This document shows positions 19,033 to 29,783 of a DNA stretch of 64,000 nt, piece after piece. The notes under the pieces were generated by a model, which saw only the letters and a list, made by a program, of their open reading frames with translations, searched no databases and was not told the origin of the DNA. The stretch is taken from positions 237,193,922 through 237,257,921 of the forward strand of contig NC_081406.1 of the NCBI RefSeq assembly GCF_030272615.1, read 5' to 3'. Position numbers and translations under genes: made by a program. The stretch comes from Cryptomeria japonica (taxonomy: Eukaryota > Streptophyta > Pinopsida > Cupressales > Cupressaceae). Position 1 is the stretch's first letter; each line of letters opens with the position of its first letter.

Positions 19033-19075
19033 GGTCTCCATTTGCAATGGGGCGATGTGTGAAAACGTCACAAGA
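19033..19075 (-). repeat. Conserved leader motif, copy 4 (minus strand)
   Basis: Reads on the minus strand CTTGTGACGTTTTCACACA, TCGCC, then CCCCATT-GCA-AATGGAG. One stem base differs. It is inverted relative to copies 1-3, although the array to its right and the promoter beyond point the other way. Confidence 0.65.
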
Positions 19076-19084
19076 AGTCCTAGA

Positions 19085-19890
19085 GTGAATGTCCTTGGAG
19101 AGGACATGGAGTGAATTTCTCCAAATCATGTACTTTGCCTCAAACTTGGAGCGAATTTTCATCTTAAGACCATGTACCTTGGCCACCAAATAGAGCGAAC
19201 TTTTTCTTGTCCTCCCAAAGGTCTTGGAGCAAATTTTGAGTCATGTCCTTCCAAAGGATCCACAGCAAAATCTTCATGTTCTTGCTAAGGGTCCAGAGCG
19301 AATTTGAATATGTACCTTGGAGAAGTCTTAGAGTGAGCTTTGTCTAGAATCATGTGCGTACCTTCCAAAGGACAGAGAATGAATTTTATTTTAGGTCTTG
19401 TCCTTGCCAAGGTTAGAGAGCGAATTTCATCATGTCCCTATCAAGGTCCTAGAGCAAATTATTTCCAATTGATGTACCTCCCGAAGGTCTTGGAGCGAAT
19501 TTCAATTCAAGGTCACGTCCCTTAGAAAGGACATAGAGTGATATTTTTTTACAAGCCATGTCCTTGGAAAGAACATAGAGCTAATTTTATTTTTAGGTCC
19601 TGTCCTTGCTAAGGACGTAGAGCGAAATTCTTATCAAGAGTCTTGTCCTTGCTAAGGACATGGAGCGAGTTTTTTCCTTTGACCTTGTCCTTCCGAAGGA
19701 CAAAGAGCGAAAATCCTTACCTTGACCTTGTCCTTCCAAAGGACAGAGAGTGAATTTCATTTGAGTCTTGTCCTTGCAAAGGACAAAGAGTGATTTTCAT
19801 TTTTGAGTCTTGTCCTTGCTAAGGACATAGAGCGAACTGATTTCAAGATTCATGTCCTTGCCAAGGACCCAAAGCGAAATTCCCAAAGGC
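19085..19890 (+). repeat. Array C of GTCCTTGCTAAGGAC..AGAGCGAA units
   Basis: Roughly 18-19 units spaced about 35-55 bp. The consensus is GTCCTTGCTAAGGACATAGA then GCGAATTTC; GTCCTT and AAGGAC are self-complementary. It is the same unit type as the block at 720-1215. It ends about 50 bp before AGTCGGCC of the copy C promoter. Confidence 0.8.
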
Positions 19891-19942
19891 AAGCATTTTG
19901 GCAAGAAGGTGAAGTCGGCCAGCATGAGAAAGGTAATTTGTT

Positions 19943-20035
19943 ATCAAGTCGGCCTTGCACCCCAAAAGAAATAACCATTACTCTAAACACCTATAAGGGG
20001 AAGGTCAAAACATTCATTTCAATCATCAATTTAAA
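19943..20035 (+). promoter_or_regulatory. Internal promoter of copy C
   Basis: AAGTCGGCCTTGC, then CACCTATAAGGGG (TATAAG at 19992), then CATTCATTTCAATCATCAA. Same layout as copies A, B and D. Confidence 0.5.
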
Positions 20036-20207
20036 CAGAAGACCTACTGAATCTACCCAGCAAATAGATGAATTTGACCAGCAAGACAGCAACTTTCTTC
20101 GACAAGGTAGCGCATTTATCAGATTTATCAGCATCTTAGGGAAATTGAGCCAGCACAAGTGCGAATTTGAGTAGGTCAGCGGCAGGTCAGCGAATTTCAT
20201 CAGCAAG

Positions 20208-20480
20208 GTAAGGAACCCAATCAACATCATTAGCAAATCTGATCGGCAAAGGAGCAGAATCAGTCACTTTAAGGGGCGAATTCTATCAGAACAACAGCAA
20301 ATTCACAAAGAAAGGAGTGAATTCATCAAAAGGACAGCAAATTTGCTCAAGCAAAGGATCGACCCCCCTAAGCCTGCACATATCAGATCTGCAACATATA
20401 GAATAAAAGATCAAGTTAAGATGGGAGTATGTTAAGGTTATATATCATGTATGTTTGATGCCTATTTGTTTGTTTTGCAG
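20208..20480 (+). other. Putative 5'-UTR intron, copy C
   Basis: Possible donor CAAG|GTAAGGAACC at 20208 and acceptor TTTGTTTTGCAG ending at 20480. The acceptor is shared with copy D. The donor is uncertain, since a nearer one is possible. No ATG follows closely; GAGGTAAGG and purine-rich non-coding sequence follow, so this copy has no gene. Confidence 0.4.
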
Positions 20481-21054
20481 GAGGTAAGGAAAGAGATCAA
20501 AAGGACCAGGTTGGAGGAAGATTGTAACAAGGATCTCAAGGAGAAAATTTCAACACCAAGGACTAGATACAAGAAAAATGCCTTCAAAGAACCTCATCAA
20601 TAAACATCAAAGAAGAAAAGATCTCAAGGTGCTCAAAGGCTCTCACCACATCATGGAAGCATGAGGTTATCACAGACTGTAAAGAAAAATCATTCAACTA
20701 CCTCAAGGCCATGGTACATAAAGAAAGATAACCTACATGATGGAGGAATGTTTGACAATCTTGAATTCCCTTCGGGAATCCAAGAATCGAAGTCAGTACA
20801 AGGAAGAGCTACATTCAACCAGGTGCACCTTTCATCAAGTATATCATGAGCAAGAGGAGGATCGACCAAAGTCATCACAAGACCTACGTCAAACATGATT
20901 GAAGAAGCAGATAGTTTCAAAAGAGTTAGTCAAAGTTTGCTTCCCATCATCATCATCATTACACTGAGCAAACTGGATAATGTTGAGCATCAAGAGATAT
21001 CTCTCAACATCCTTTCATGATGATGAATCAAATCAAGTCTACAAAGTGCAAGAT
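20481..21054 (+). other. Gene-less slot of copy C
   Basis: Purine-rich sequence with no sustained frame related to the copy B protein. It aligns loosely with 59950-60460 of copy D, so C and D are a gene-less subfamily. Near its end, TGTTGAGCATCAAGAG (20981) forms an inverted match to the LTR end TCAACA and may be the true LTR start. Confidence 0.4.
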
Positions 21055-22196
21055 TGAGGTGGCATCCCAATCACTACACCAATCCGAAGGGTCCACATCA
21101 ATGCGTCTAAGTTCAATGAATCAAGCTCATATATGAAGGCACAAACTCCGATGTACCTATCCCTGATACCTTTTGGTCCACATTCTCTTAATGTAATTTT
21201 CTCATTGGCTAAGGAGAGTTTGTTGTAACAAACCCTAATTAGGGATTTCATTGTAAAATCTTAGTCGTTGATAGACATTTAATCTTGGTTGTTAATTGCA
21301 AATGAGCTCTCTATATAAAGCTCAAGCTCTTCATTTGTAAAGGTTAATAGCAAGTAGAATAGCTAATAGTCAATAGATAGTCTTAAGAGAATAGAATAGT
21401 AATTAGAGTAGAGTAGGAGGAGAAGGCAGAAATTGTTGCCTAAGTTGTAAATAAACTCCATTTTCATTGAAGTTATGGTGAAGTGTGTTGTTTCTTTATA
21501 ACATGCATGGTTTCTTGTTGGATCTTCATGTTAGATGATAAATAATTAGATTGAATGGAAGAATTTGTTGAATGCATTTGTGTGGAATCCGCCCAATCCA
21601 TACCACTAGCCTCTTACTGATTGTAAGTGTGCCTTGTGTGGTCAACTGGAATGATATGAGCTTAACTTCGAATCGTTATTCATCCATTGCTTATGTATTA
21701 ACTTGAATGGTGATCAATGTTTGATGGTATCGATTCGAACATCTTTGAAATGTCCTTAGAAGATTGCACTGAGCTTGTGTCAAATTGTTCAAGTTGATGG
21801 TGAGACCTCGCTCGGTAGGGTTCCATATAGTCATTCATCTATGTTCTTACATTCTAGGCCTTACAATAGACCTTCTCAACCCTTTACCTTTTGCCGTTTT
21901 TTCAAAATCAAGCTAGTTTAGGACAAAGAGCATCACCATATAGCAACATCAGATGATTGAGTTCTAACAAATCAAGCATTCAAGCATTCGAATGTAAGTG
22001 CCCTTGTGATTCCAACATAATCACATCAACCAACAAAGCTTATCCACATGTAGTGACCCTAAATTCATGAACATTGGAGTCGTCTCGAATGATCCTTAAG
22101 CTAATCTTCAGCATCCGAGAGATTTTGTTCAAGAGAGGATAAGATACTTAAAGTATTTTATTTTGTGTTCACATGTGCCTAAAAAACACATCAACA
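21055..22196 (+). mobile_element. Family X LTR (copy C, 3' LTR)
   Basis: Landmarks TGAGGTGGCATCCC, GATGTACCTATCCC, telobox palindrome (21230-21247), TATATAAAG (21312), TAGAGTAGAGTAGGAG, GTGTGGTCAACTGG, end AACACATCAACA. No primer-binding-like sequence follows. The start may be at 20981 (TGTTGA). Confidence 0.7.
21230..21319 (+). promoter_or_regulatory. LTR promoter with double telobox, copy C
   Basis: AAACCCTAATTAGGGATTT at 21230-21248 (one mismatch in the arm) and TATATAAAG at 21312, 65 bp apart. Confidence 0.65.
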
Positions 22197-22256
22197 GACA
22201 GTGGCAAAGACTCAGAGAACTCTGATTTTGATGCAGTGTTAGGATATGCAGATTAG
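22197..22256 (+). pseudogene. Possible hAT-like C-terminal end
   Basis: Directly after the copy C LTR a 19-codon frame ends in an acidic tail (SENSDFDAVLGYAD) and a TAG. Acidic C-termini of this kind are seen in plant hAT transposases, and a C-rich region like that at 1-370 follows at 22560-22690. Copy C may therefore have inserted into a hAT element. The match is short and weak. Confidence 0.25.
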
Positions 22257-22913
22257 GGCAGCAGTGTACTTTGTTTTTTTGTATATCGTAATTGAAAATG
22301 AAACTATATGGCAGCAGTGTAGACTTTGGGTATTTTGTATGTTATTTTTTTAATATCACATGCATATTGACAATGAATTCTAAATTATGAGTGCATATTG
22401 AGTATTGACAATGAATTTTGAACACAAATGTTGTATGTTAAAACTTAAGGTTTTAAAATGATTTCATATGCATGCTATATCCATGTTTTCATATGCATAT
22501 AATATATATATGCATGCTTTATCCATGTGTTCATATGAACATTCAAAATTTCCCTATATATTTTAAATCTTCCCTATGTTTTATATAGCCATCTCCTTTG
22601 CTTTCCCCTAGCCATCCCCAAAATTGGCAAAAAAAATATGCAGTCCCGGAAACCCATCCCCCCGTCCCCATCCTGGAAACTTAGAGTAATGTAGTATATA
22701 TCTTTACAAAAACACTGAAAATTTGTTCTTCTTCAATTGATCACCAAAGGAAATTAAATAAGAAAATCCATATACAAAGTTCAAACCAACAAATTAACTA
22801 TATACTATATAGTAAAGTAAGATACTAGAGATTTTCGTAGTTCAACAATTTTGTAGTGCAACACCTAATAACACAAAAATATCCAAATTGTTCTCAAGAT
22901 AAAAAGTTTATAG
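22257..22913. other. AT-rich sequence with a GTCCCC block
   Basis: No gene seen. 22480-22520 has AT/TATA-rich simple sequence; 22605-22690 has CCCCGTCCCC-type motifs shared with 1-370 and 43260-43470. Past 22700 it is AT-rich, as expected of the intron downstream of exon 22920-23013. Confidence 0.3.
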
Positions 22914-22919
22914 GGATAC

Positions 22920-23013
22920 CTCTCTCATCTTGTCGTTTTCGTTTTTCCCTTGGAACAAAGGTGCCGTCAGCCTTTGCAATAGCATCTGACTTTGTTTTTG
23001 CATATTGTATCCT
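22920..23013 (-). CDS. U1A: U1A-like spliceosomal protein, exon after RRM1 core
   Basis: A 94-nt exon coding [17 protein letters not shown] then [14 protein letters not shown], the strongly conserved end of RRM1 and start of the linker in plant U1 snRNP protein A. Acceptor CTGCAG|AGG (23014-23019) and donor G|GTATCC (22914-22919). It continues exactly from KPM of the exon at 38646. [15 protein letters not shown] and KRKR favour U1A over U2B''. In U1 snRNP, U1A binds stem-loop II of U1 snRNA and helps recognise 5' splice sites. Exons for the rest of the linker and RRM2 were not found to the left, where transposons dominate. No stop or shift, so the exon may be functional. Confidence 0.85.
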
Positions 23014-23059
23014 CTGCAGTCCAAAACAGGATTACATTTCAGAACATCCCATATAGTAT

Positions 23060-24464
23060 TAACAATAGAGAGATTTTATGGCACTAATATGATGCACTAA
23101 CCTATTTCTCAACAGTTGTTTCTAAAATTGCATCTTTTAGAATCCAATCTTATAAGATTGTTCAACAATGGTCGTATATTACTTTTATCAAGACTTCCAA
23201 GGTCCTTTGGCTACATTTAACTTGTTAAAAAATAATAGCTTTGATTTTCATAAGAAACTTAAGACTGGAGTAGAACAAGAATCTCCCAATCAATCAAAAA
23301 TAATAGCTGGCATGACTAAAATGAGCCAAACTAACTCTGAAATTCTGAAACTTTAAATATTTTAAATGAATTTAGCTAAAACTCTGAAACAGATTTTTTA
23401 GTGATTTAAATACAATCTATTTTTATGATAGAATAAAGACACTAAAATGATAACAACCAATAATCACGACAACTCATCTCACAGGTGAGCCACCCCCAAC
23501 CAATCCCCTCTGTAGAAGTGCTGATTCAACCAGATGACACAATTTCAATTCTCATAAAATTATTAAATACCTTCAGACAACGAACCCTTCTCTCAATATT
23601 ACTTATCTTTGCTTGATCATAAAAGCAATCTAAAAATTTCTATAGCCTTTGTAAGGCTTTATTTGTTCTACTTCACTATATAAACTAATCGTCATCTCTA
23701 AGCATGGACAAGACAAGTATATGCATGAATTGCAACTAACATGAATAGACTGCAATTGAACATAACTAAAAAATTGTGCTTTCTCTATATCTAGGAAGAT
23801 TAAGTTCACCATAAGCTTATTATGCAAAACAAGTAAACTCATTTTTTATATGTGCTGTTTGAGAGATTACTAGTTAAACAGGCAATTCTCAATTTTAAAA
23901 AATTACTAGGATTATATGGGATCCAGTTTGAGAGATGAAAAGGAGCACAAAACTGTCATTCTGATAGAACCCTGATTGACCGTTTAGTTATTAGCTTAAA
24001 CGTGAGCATCATTTGGGATTCACTCATAATGTATTACTGCTTATCAGTATTATTTAATCCTCAGAATATGGTGGTTACTTTGCAGGTTTCCTCTCATGTG
24101 TTTAACTTGGATGCATTATCATTGTCAGTGTGTACTCATTCATATGTATAACATGAATGCAATGGTGAGAGTTACCATCTCGTTACAAGGACTTTCCCTA
24201 ACCCAACCAGGAGGATGAGCTTCTCTGTGCAAAAAAAGAGAAAATATGAAGCCTGAAAAGAATTTATTTGATCTTTTTAGCAAAAAAAGGAGTTGGCAAA
24301 TCGTAAAAAAATATTGACATCAAACTCTGGGTCAGTCCATTGTGTAGTTCAAACAAGTCAGGTTTGATTCCAGAAACCCCCAGATATGAGACCATTCAAG
24401 CCAAAGATTGTCCAGATCCACCTCACCTTACACTTGAGAAAAATCTGAAGATGAAGCTTACATG
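23060..24464. other. Intronic AT-rich sequence, no gene seen
   Basis: No coding motifs or repeats recognised. It ends at the CATAA target duplication of the Copia element. Confidence 0.4.
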
Positions 24465-24469
24465 CATAA

Positions 24470-24636
24470 TGTTTTGGTAAATAATTGAATGAATTAAATA
24501 AATGATCGAAAGATCATTTAAAGAATTACAAAACCGATGTTTCAAAAAGAAACAATCGTAAAATAGAAACTACCTAATATTTACATAAGTTACAATATTG
24601 ACTATTAATATTAAATAACGAGATATTATTCTAATA
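24470..24636 (-). repeat. Copia 3' LTR (167 bp)
   Basis: Aligned with 29611-29778. Bounded outside by CATAA and inside by the polypurine tract. Confidence 0.9.
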
Positions 24637-24790
24637 CCCTCCCTCCCTTAATGGTCAATCTATCAACTACACCAAGTTGCCCCCTAAATTTTACAAACTT
24701 GTCCAGGCTCAAAGACTTGGTGAGGATATCTGTTGTCTAATCCGCCATCAGAACATATAGCAACTGAACTAATCCATCTTCAACCAGCTT

Positions 24791-25485
24791 TCAAATGAAA
24801 TAACAATGAAGTTCAACATGCTTGGTTCTCTCATGGAAGACCGGATTTTTGGCCAGTTTGAGCACCACTTGATTGTCACAGTAAAGGGGAGTAGAATCTG
24901 CTTGAGACATTTGCATGTCTGAAAGCATCCGTTGGAGCCAAACTGCCTCACAAGCTGCCTTAACTATTCCTCGATACTCTGCTTCTGTAGAGGAAAGAGC
25001 CACTGCCTGCTGCTTCTTGCTAGTCCATGTGACTGCACCAGATCTCAAACTGAAAACATACCCAGATGTTGATTTTTTGTCATCAATGGAACCTACCCAA
25101 TCTGAGTCTATAAAACCAATGAGTCTAGGATCGTGACTTCTGTTGTACAGAAAACCAAAATCAGAAGTGCCTTCACATAATGCAGCACACGCTTCACTGC
25201 TACCCAATGATCAGCCTTGGGGGCAGTCATTAAGCATAAAATGTAGCTCACTACAAAACCGAGATCAAGCCTAGTAGCAATAAGGTAGATGACACTGCCC
25301 ACCGGTTGCCTGAATGTTGATTCATTCACCACAGGTGAATCAGATTTGGCTGTCGGCTTCAGCCCTTTCTCCATAGGTGTGGATGTAGGTTTGCAGTATT
25401 GCATCCTAAAACTTGTCCAACAGACTGTGGGCATACTTAGACTGAGATAAGAACATACTACCTTCAGTCTACCAAACTTCAACAC
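24791..25485 (-). pseudogene. Copia RNase H region
   Basis: C-terminal pol domain that removes the RNA strand during reverse transcription. Visible motifs: KKSTSGYVFSLRSGAVTW, SSTEAEYRG, ACEAVWLQRML and YCDNQ, in the usual Copia order. The connection from RT (KPTSTPMEKGLK, RLDLGFVVSYI) lies at 25108-25485 in another frame, so at least one frameshift lies near 25150-25200. The frame runs to TKHVELHCYFI close to the 3' LTR. Confidence 0.9.
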
Positions 25486-25549
25486 CTAAACAATAGTGCA
25501 GAAATCTCAAATCTATCATGTCAAAGGATTGGCACAAACTCTATTTCAT

Positions 25550-26215
25550 CTAATCAATCAAAAGTGTCAAACTACCAGTGATAATTAGGTCATCAACATA
25601 GACAACAAGGAGAAGAATATCACTACCAATGTTTTTGACATACAGATTAGAATCAGATGAACTCCTCTGAAAGCCATTATCTATGAGGTACTTGTCAATT
25701 TTTATGTACCAAGGCCGAGGAGCTTGTTTCAAGCCATTGAGTGCTTTCACCAGTCTGCACACCTGATGTTCTTTTCCAGCAACCTTAAACCCTGGAGGCT
25801 GCGTCATGTAGACCTCTTGTTGCAACTCACCATTGAGGAATGCACTCTTAACATCCATTTGATGGACTTTCCAACCAAACTGAGTTGTCAAGGCAAGAAC
25901 AAGCTATATGGTACTCATTTTGGCCGTAAGAGCAAAAGTCTCCTCATAGTCAATGCCTTCCTTCTGTGAGAACCCCCTAGCAACTAGACGAGCTTTGTAC
26001 TTGTCAAGGGTTCCATCAACTTTGTACTTAACTTTATACACCCATTTGCAACTAATGGGCTTCTTCCCTGGAGGAAGATCAGAGAGGACCCAAGTGTTAT
26101 TCTTCACAAGACTATGGTGTTCAGCTTCCATAGCCTTTTCCCACTCAGGAATTCCTTTAGCCTCAGAATATGTTTTGAGGCTCAAAAACACTATGAATGT
26201 TGGCCATGAAAGCAA
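25550..26215 (-). pseudogene. Copia reverse transcriptase
   Basis: Motifs WVYKVKYKVDGTLDKYKARLVA, split over 25990-26060, then GFSQKEGIDYEETFA, HQMDVKSAFLNGEL, LNGLKQAPRPWY and the catalytic YVDDLIITG near 25590 are all visible. A stop at about 25903 and frame changes interrupt the domain. It lies between integrase and RNase H as expected for Copia. Confidence 0.92.
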
Positions 26216-26554
26216 AGTTGATTATATTTTGTTGCTTGCTCTTATTTCTGGAAGATCCACCCTCATTGAGCTCATCAGGTCAAAGATCACTTATGGTTTT
26301 AGCCCTCATTTAGGCCAGAGAGTAGAAGAGCGAACATCAAATGCAGGAGGAAAAACTGGAACAAGATCTGCAACAAGTTCAACGGGAGGATGATCAATAT
26401 CATCCAGAGGAAATTAAGGTAGTACATCATCAAATTCAGAGTCAGCATCATCCCTCCCATCAAGTGAACCAAATGGAAGACGGACACCCAAATCAGTAGC
26501 CTTCAAAGGCTGGTCCTCAGAATTCTACTCAGACGAGGAAAGCTGAAAAGGTCC

Positions 26555-27330
26555 TCATTCTTCATCAAAGACAACATCACGACTGAAGATAAGACGATCA
26601 TTGTCTACATCAATCAGCCGATAAGCCTTGTGGTTGTCATTGTACCCTGTGAACATAAGTTTCCGACTCTTGGAATCCAACTTGGAGCACTTGGCATTTG
26701 GAATCCATACATATGCTAAAGAGCCAACAACTTTTAGATGACCGATCCTAGGTTTGCGACCATTCCGGGATGCCTCAAGAGTTTTCCCTTTAACAGCCTG
26801 TGTGGGAGACCAATTAAGGAGATGGACTGCAGTAAATATTGCTGCTGCCCAAAATTTCTTAGCAACACTCGTGTGTTCCAACATTGAACTAGCCATTTCA
26901 GTGATAGTGCAGTTGCAACGTTCTACAGCACCGTTCTGTTGAGGAGTGTAGGGTGTGGTTAACTGGCGTTTGATGCCGTGTGTATCACAGAAGTTGGAGA
27001 AAGTAGTAGAACAAAACACCCCCCCATTATTTGACCTAAGAGTGACTATAGGACAGCCTGACTCTTTTTCTACTAAGGCCTTAAACTTCTGAAATACTAA
27101 TAAACACATGTTTTCTATCTAAGAAAGTACACCCACATTTTACAACTGAAATCATCAACAAAAAGCAAGAAATACATGGAACCAGTAACAGAAGGTGTAT
27201 TCATTGGACCACATACATCAACATGTACCAACTGCAATACATTTGAGGCTCGCCATGAGTCACCATCCATGAATGGTGTCCTATGTTGCTTTCCAACCTG
27301 ACAAGCTCCACAAAGTCAATGATTCTGAGA
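26555..27330 (-). pseudogene. Copia integrase core
   Basis: Catalytic core that inserts the cDNA. The first Asp is in VHVDVCGP (about 27220). The second is altered: LRSNNGGVF replaces the usual LRSDNGG, so the catalytic Asp is Asn. The third acidic residue is kept in PQQNGAVER. The later part includes VGSLAYVWIPNAKCSKLDSK and the RDVVFDEE end. Stops near 27110-27130 break the frame. Even if translated, the D-to-N change would be expected to abolish activity. Confidence 0.9.
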
Positions 27331-27850
27331 CTTAATTTCAAGTAGGCCAAGAACAAGATCCTCCCGAACAAGCTGAGCAAGATAGTGAATATTTAGATGG
27401 TTGTAAAGTTGATGCCAGAGGTTGATAGAAGATGATTTAGTTGCAAAGGCATGCTCAAGAGAATCACCTGTATCCACAAGTCTGTAAAGACCATGATCCT
27501 CGATGCCAATAGCCACAGTAGTGCGAGTTGCAAGATCAACAATCGAACAATTGTGTGAACTAAATACCACATCAAGCTAAGGAGAATGCCGCATAATCTG
27601 GCTCACAGAGAGAAGGTTCAGTTCCATGCCAAGAACGTAGTAGACATTGAGGAATATGAGATTCCTCCCACCAAACTATATCTGAACATTGCCCTTGCCA
27701 ACAACAATATACTCTTCACTTCCTCCAAAAATGACTGAATCGGTGAAAGGTGAGAAATTTGTGAACCAATCACGCTGATGAGTGAAGTGTTGAGAGGCAC
27801 CGGAGTCTATGTACCAAGTAGAAGATTTCACATGATCTACAGGACGCTTC
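27316..27850 (-). pseudogene. Copia protease and pre-integrase region
   Basis: The aspartic protease active site YIDSGASQHF is coded at 27785-27815 (DSGA codons at 27797-27808). Downstream are SHNCSIVDLATRTTVAIG and the pre-integrase motif LWHQLYNHLNIHYL with [14 protein letters not shown], the HHCC zinc-binding elements. In-frame stops occur near 27580 and 27690. Confidence 0.88.
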
Positions 27851-27953
27851 GCCATGAAAGCGTAGAATGCAGATTCTTTCTGCTGAATCTACTCTAAGTG
27901 CTCTACGACATTGGCCTTAGGATGAGACCCTCCCTGCTTCTGCTATTTGGAAG

Positions 27954-28727
27954 CTATCCGATTCCCACAATCGTTGACCAAGTGACCAAATTTGTGGCAA
28001 TAGTTACATTAAACTTCTTCTTCTTCGAGCTATCCTGAGACTGACTGGGGCCTTTTTGCTTAAATGACTGAGATTTGCCTTTATCCTTGTGAAAGGATTT
28101 GGCTGCAAAAGCTTGCTCGGTGGAGGACGAAGTGGCACTGTTACCAAATTGTTGTTTCCAACACTGTATAAGTTTGGTGCATAAGTCTAGAAACTTTAAG
28201 TCAACATTCGTGGAAGTAAAGTTGAGTGTTTCTATGAAGTGCTCATAGGATTCAAGCAGACTCTTCAGGGTGATTACTACCATATCCTCTTCCTCCATTG
28301 TCTGTCCAATTGCGCCCAGCTGATCCCGAATGTCCTTAATCTTTGTCAAATGCTCCTGTAAAGACATATGCTCATCCATCATAATAGAAAATAGCTGGTT
28401 CTTCAGGAAGAACAATCGGCTCTTATCTGATGTCTCATGGAGATCCTTCAGAATAGTCCAGGTCTCTACAGTTGTCTTGTCGGATGCCACTTGCAACAGT
28501 TGATCATCAATAATAGAAAGTTTGAGAAGCATAACCGCTTCCTGGTTGCACTTGTCAAACTTATCTTGATCTTGTCCAGCTGTGGTAGGACGAGCCTCTT
28601 TACCCAAAACGAGATCATCGAAGCAACGATATTCGAAGATGGTCATCATCCATTGCTTCCATGTGTTATATATTTTGTCGTTGAATCGTTGACTGCCTTC
28701 CAACATGATGTTGGTTAATGACGCCAT
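27954..28727 (-). pseudogene. gag: Copia gag
   Basis: Starts at ATG 28727 and runs 257 codons in a UBN2-type gag domain (WKQWMMTIFEYRCFDDLVLG, CNQEAVMLLKLSIIDDQLLQ, LHETSDKSRLFFLKNQLF). The CCHC zinc knuckle CNYCHKFGHLVNDC is coded at 27970-28015 but in another frame, so a one-base indel lies just before it near 28010-28020. The leader from the 5' LTR to this ATG is about 880 bp and contains a 15-20 bp poly-A tract near 29150. Confidence 0.92.
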
Positions 28728-29610
28728 CTTGCACGCTTTCCGAGTCGCGAAAAAAAGAGAAATTTTGAAAAGGCAAAAAACTGATTACAAAATATGAGGC
28801 ACGGATCCCAATGTAAAAATAGAGGCAGATTCAAGTACAGACATCGATAAATATGAAATGCCGCTGGCACAATTCCCGAGGTAAAATTTTCAACAAACCC
28901 AAAAAATTTCGACGAAGACCCAAAAAAATATGGGAAGAACCCACAAGGAATCTGTTGTTGAAAATCAATTCCAGCAAAAATCCAAGGGTTTTCTACAAAT
29001 CCCTAGCCGAAATACACAAAAATGTATGAAATTCATCACAAGTCGAAAGAAGCAAAAACCCACAAACCAAGTTCTACAAAATGCAGAGAAGCCGGAAGGC
29101 TAAAAAACGAATCCTCAGGCAAGTGTGGCCGAAAAATAATCCCGCACAAAAAAAAAAAAAAAAATCCGCCACAAGAGACTGGTAGACTTAGGGTTGCCGC
29201 AGGGAGCCGCAAAAAGAAGAATTTCTTCGCACATACAAAGACCCTAAAAATCACGTCACGCAAAATGAATCGTGTTGCAAGCGGTGAAGAAAAGACACAA
29301 AATCGCAAACAAAAAAGTCGTCATGTGTTTTAACACAAAACCTGTCGCCAGAGAAGATTGCAGGTCATGTGCGATCATGGAAGAAAAAAACACGAGTTGC
29401 AGAAGAAAAGGATCACATGAAAAAAAATCACGGGAGGTCACTGCTACAGAGAGATGCACGCAAGAAAGACCGTGCACAGGCAGACATCCAAAAAAACCTC
29501 AAACGCGATTTTCAAAAGAGATTATTTTCAAAAATCTTCAAAAAACTTGAAAAATTTCTTTTGAAAAATTTAGAAAAAAACGAATTTTTGATCTTTTCAC
29601 TGTGTTACCA

Positions 29611-29778
29611 TGTTTTGGTAAATAATTGAATGAATGAAAGAAACGATCGAAAGATCATTTGAAGAATTACAAAACCGATGTTTCTAAAAAGAAACAATCA
29701 TAAAATATAAACTACCTAATATTTACATAAGTTACAATATTGACCATTAATAATAAATAACCAGATATTATTCTAATA
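29611..29778 (-). repeat. Copia 5' LTR (168 bp)
   Basis: Matches the 3' LTR; followed on the right by the CATAA target duplication. Confidence 0.9.
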
Positions 29779-29783
29779 CATAA

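Larger units (their letters stand above)
24470..29778 (-). mobile_element. Ty1/Copia retrotransposon, complete but inactive
   Basis: LTRs at 24470-24636 (3') and 29611-29778 (5'), only about 167 bp. The target duplication CATAA is at 24465-24469 and 29779-29783. On the element strand the LTR starts TATTAG and ends AAAACA, so the termini are TA..CA rather than TG..CA. The polypurine tract TAAGGGAGGGAGGG (24637-24650) abuts the 3' LTR; the sequence after the 5' LTR is TGGTAACACAGTG, a weak match to the initiator-Met primer site. Gene order gag, protease, integrase, RT, RNase H marks Copia. By eye the LTRs differ at 9 positions plus one indel (about 5%). Frameshifts and stops occur throughout. 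Confidence 0.93.

Noticed and set aside
29036-29629. Overlapping frames near a poly-A tract
   Set aside because: They lie in the untranslated leader of the Copia element and contain Lys/Phe runs from simple sequence.
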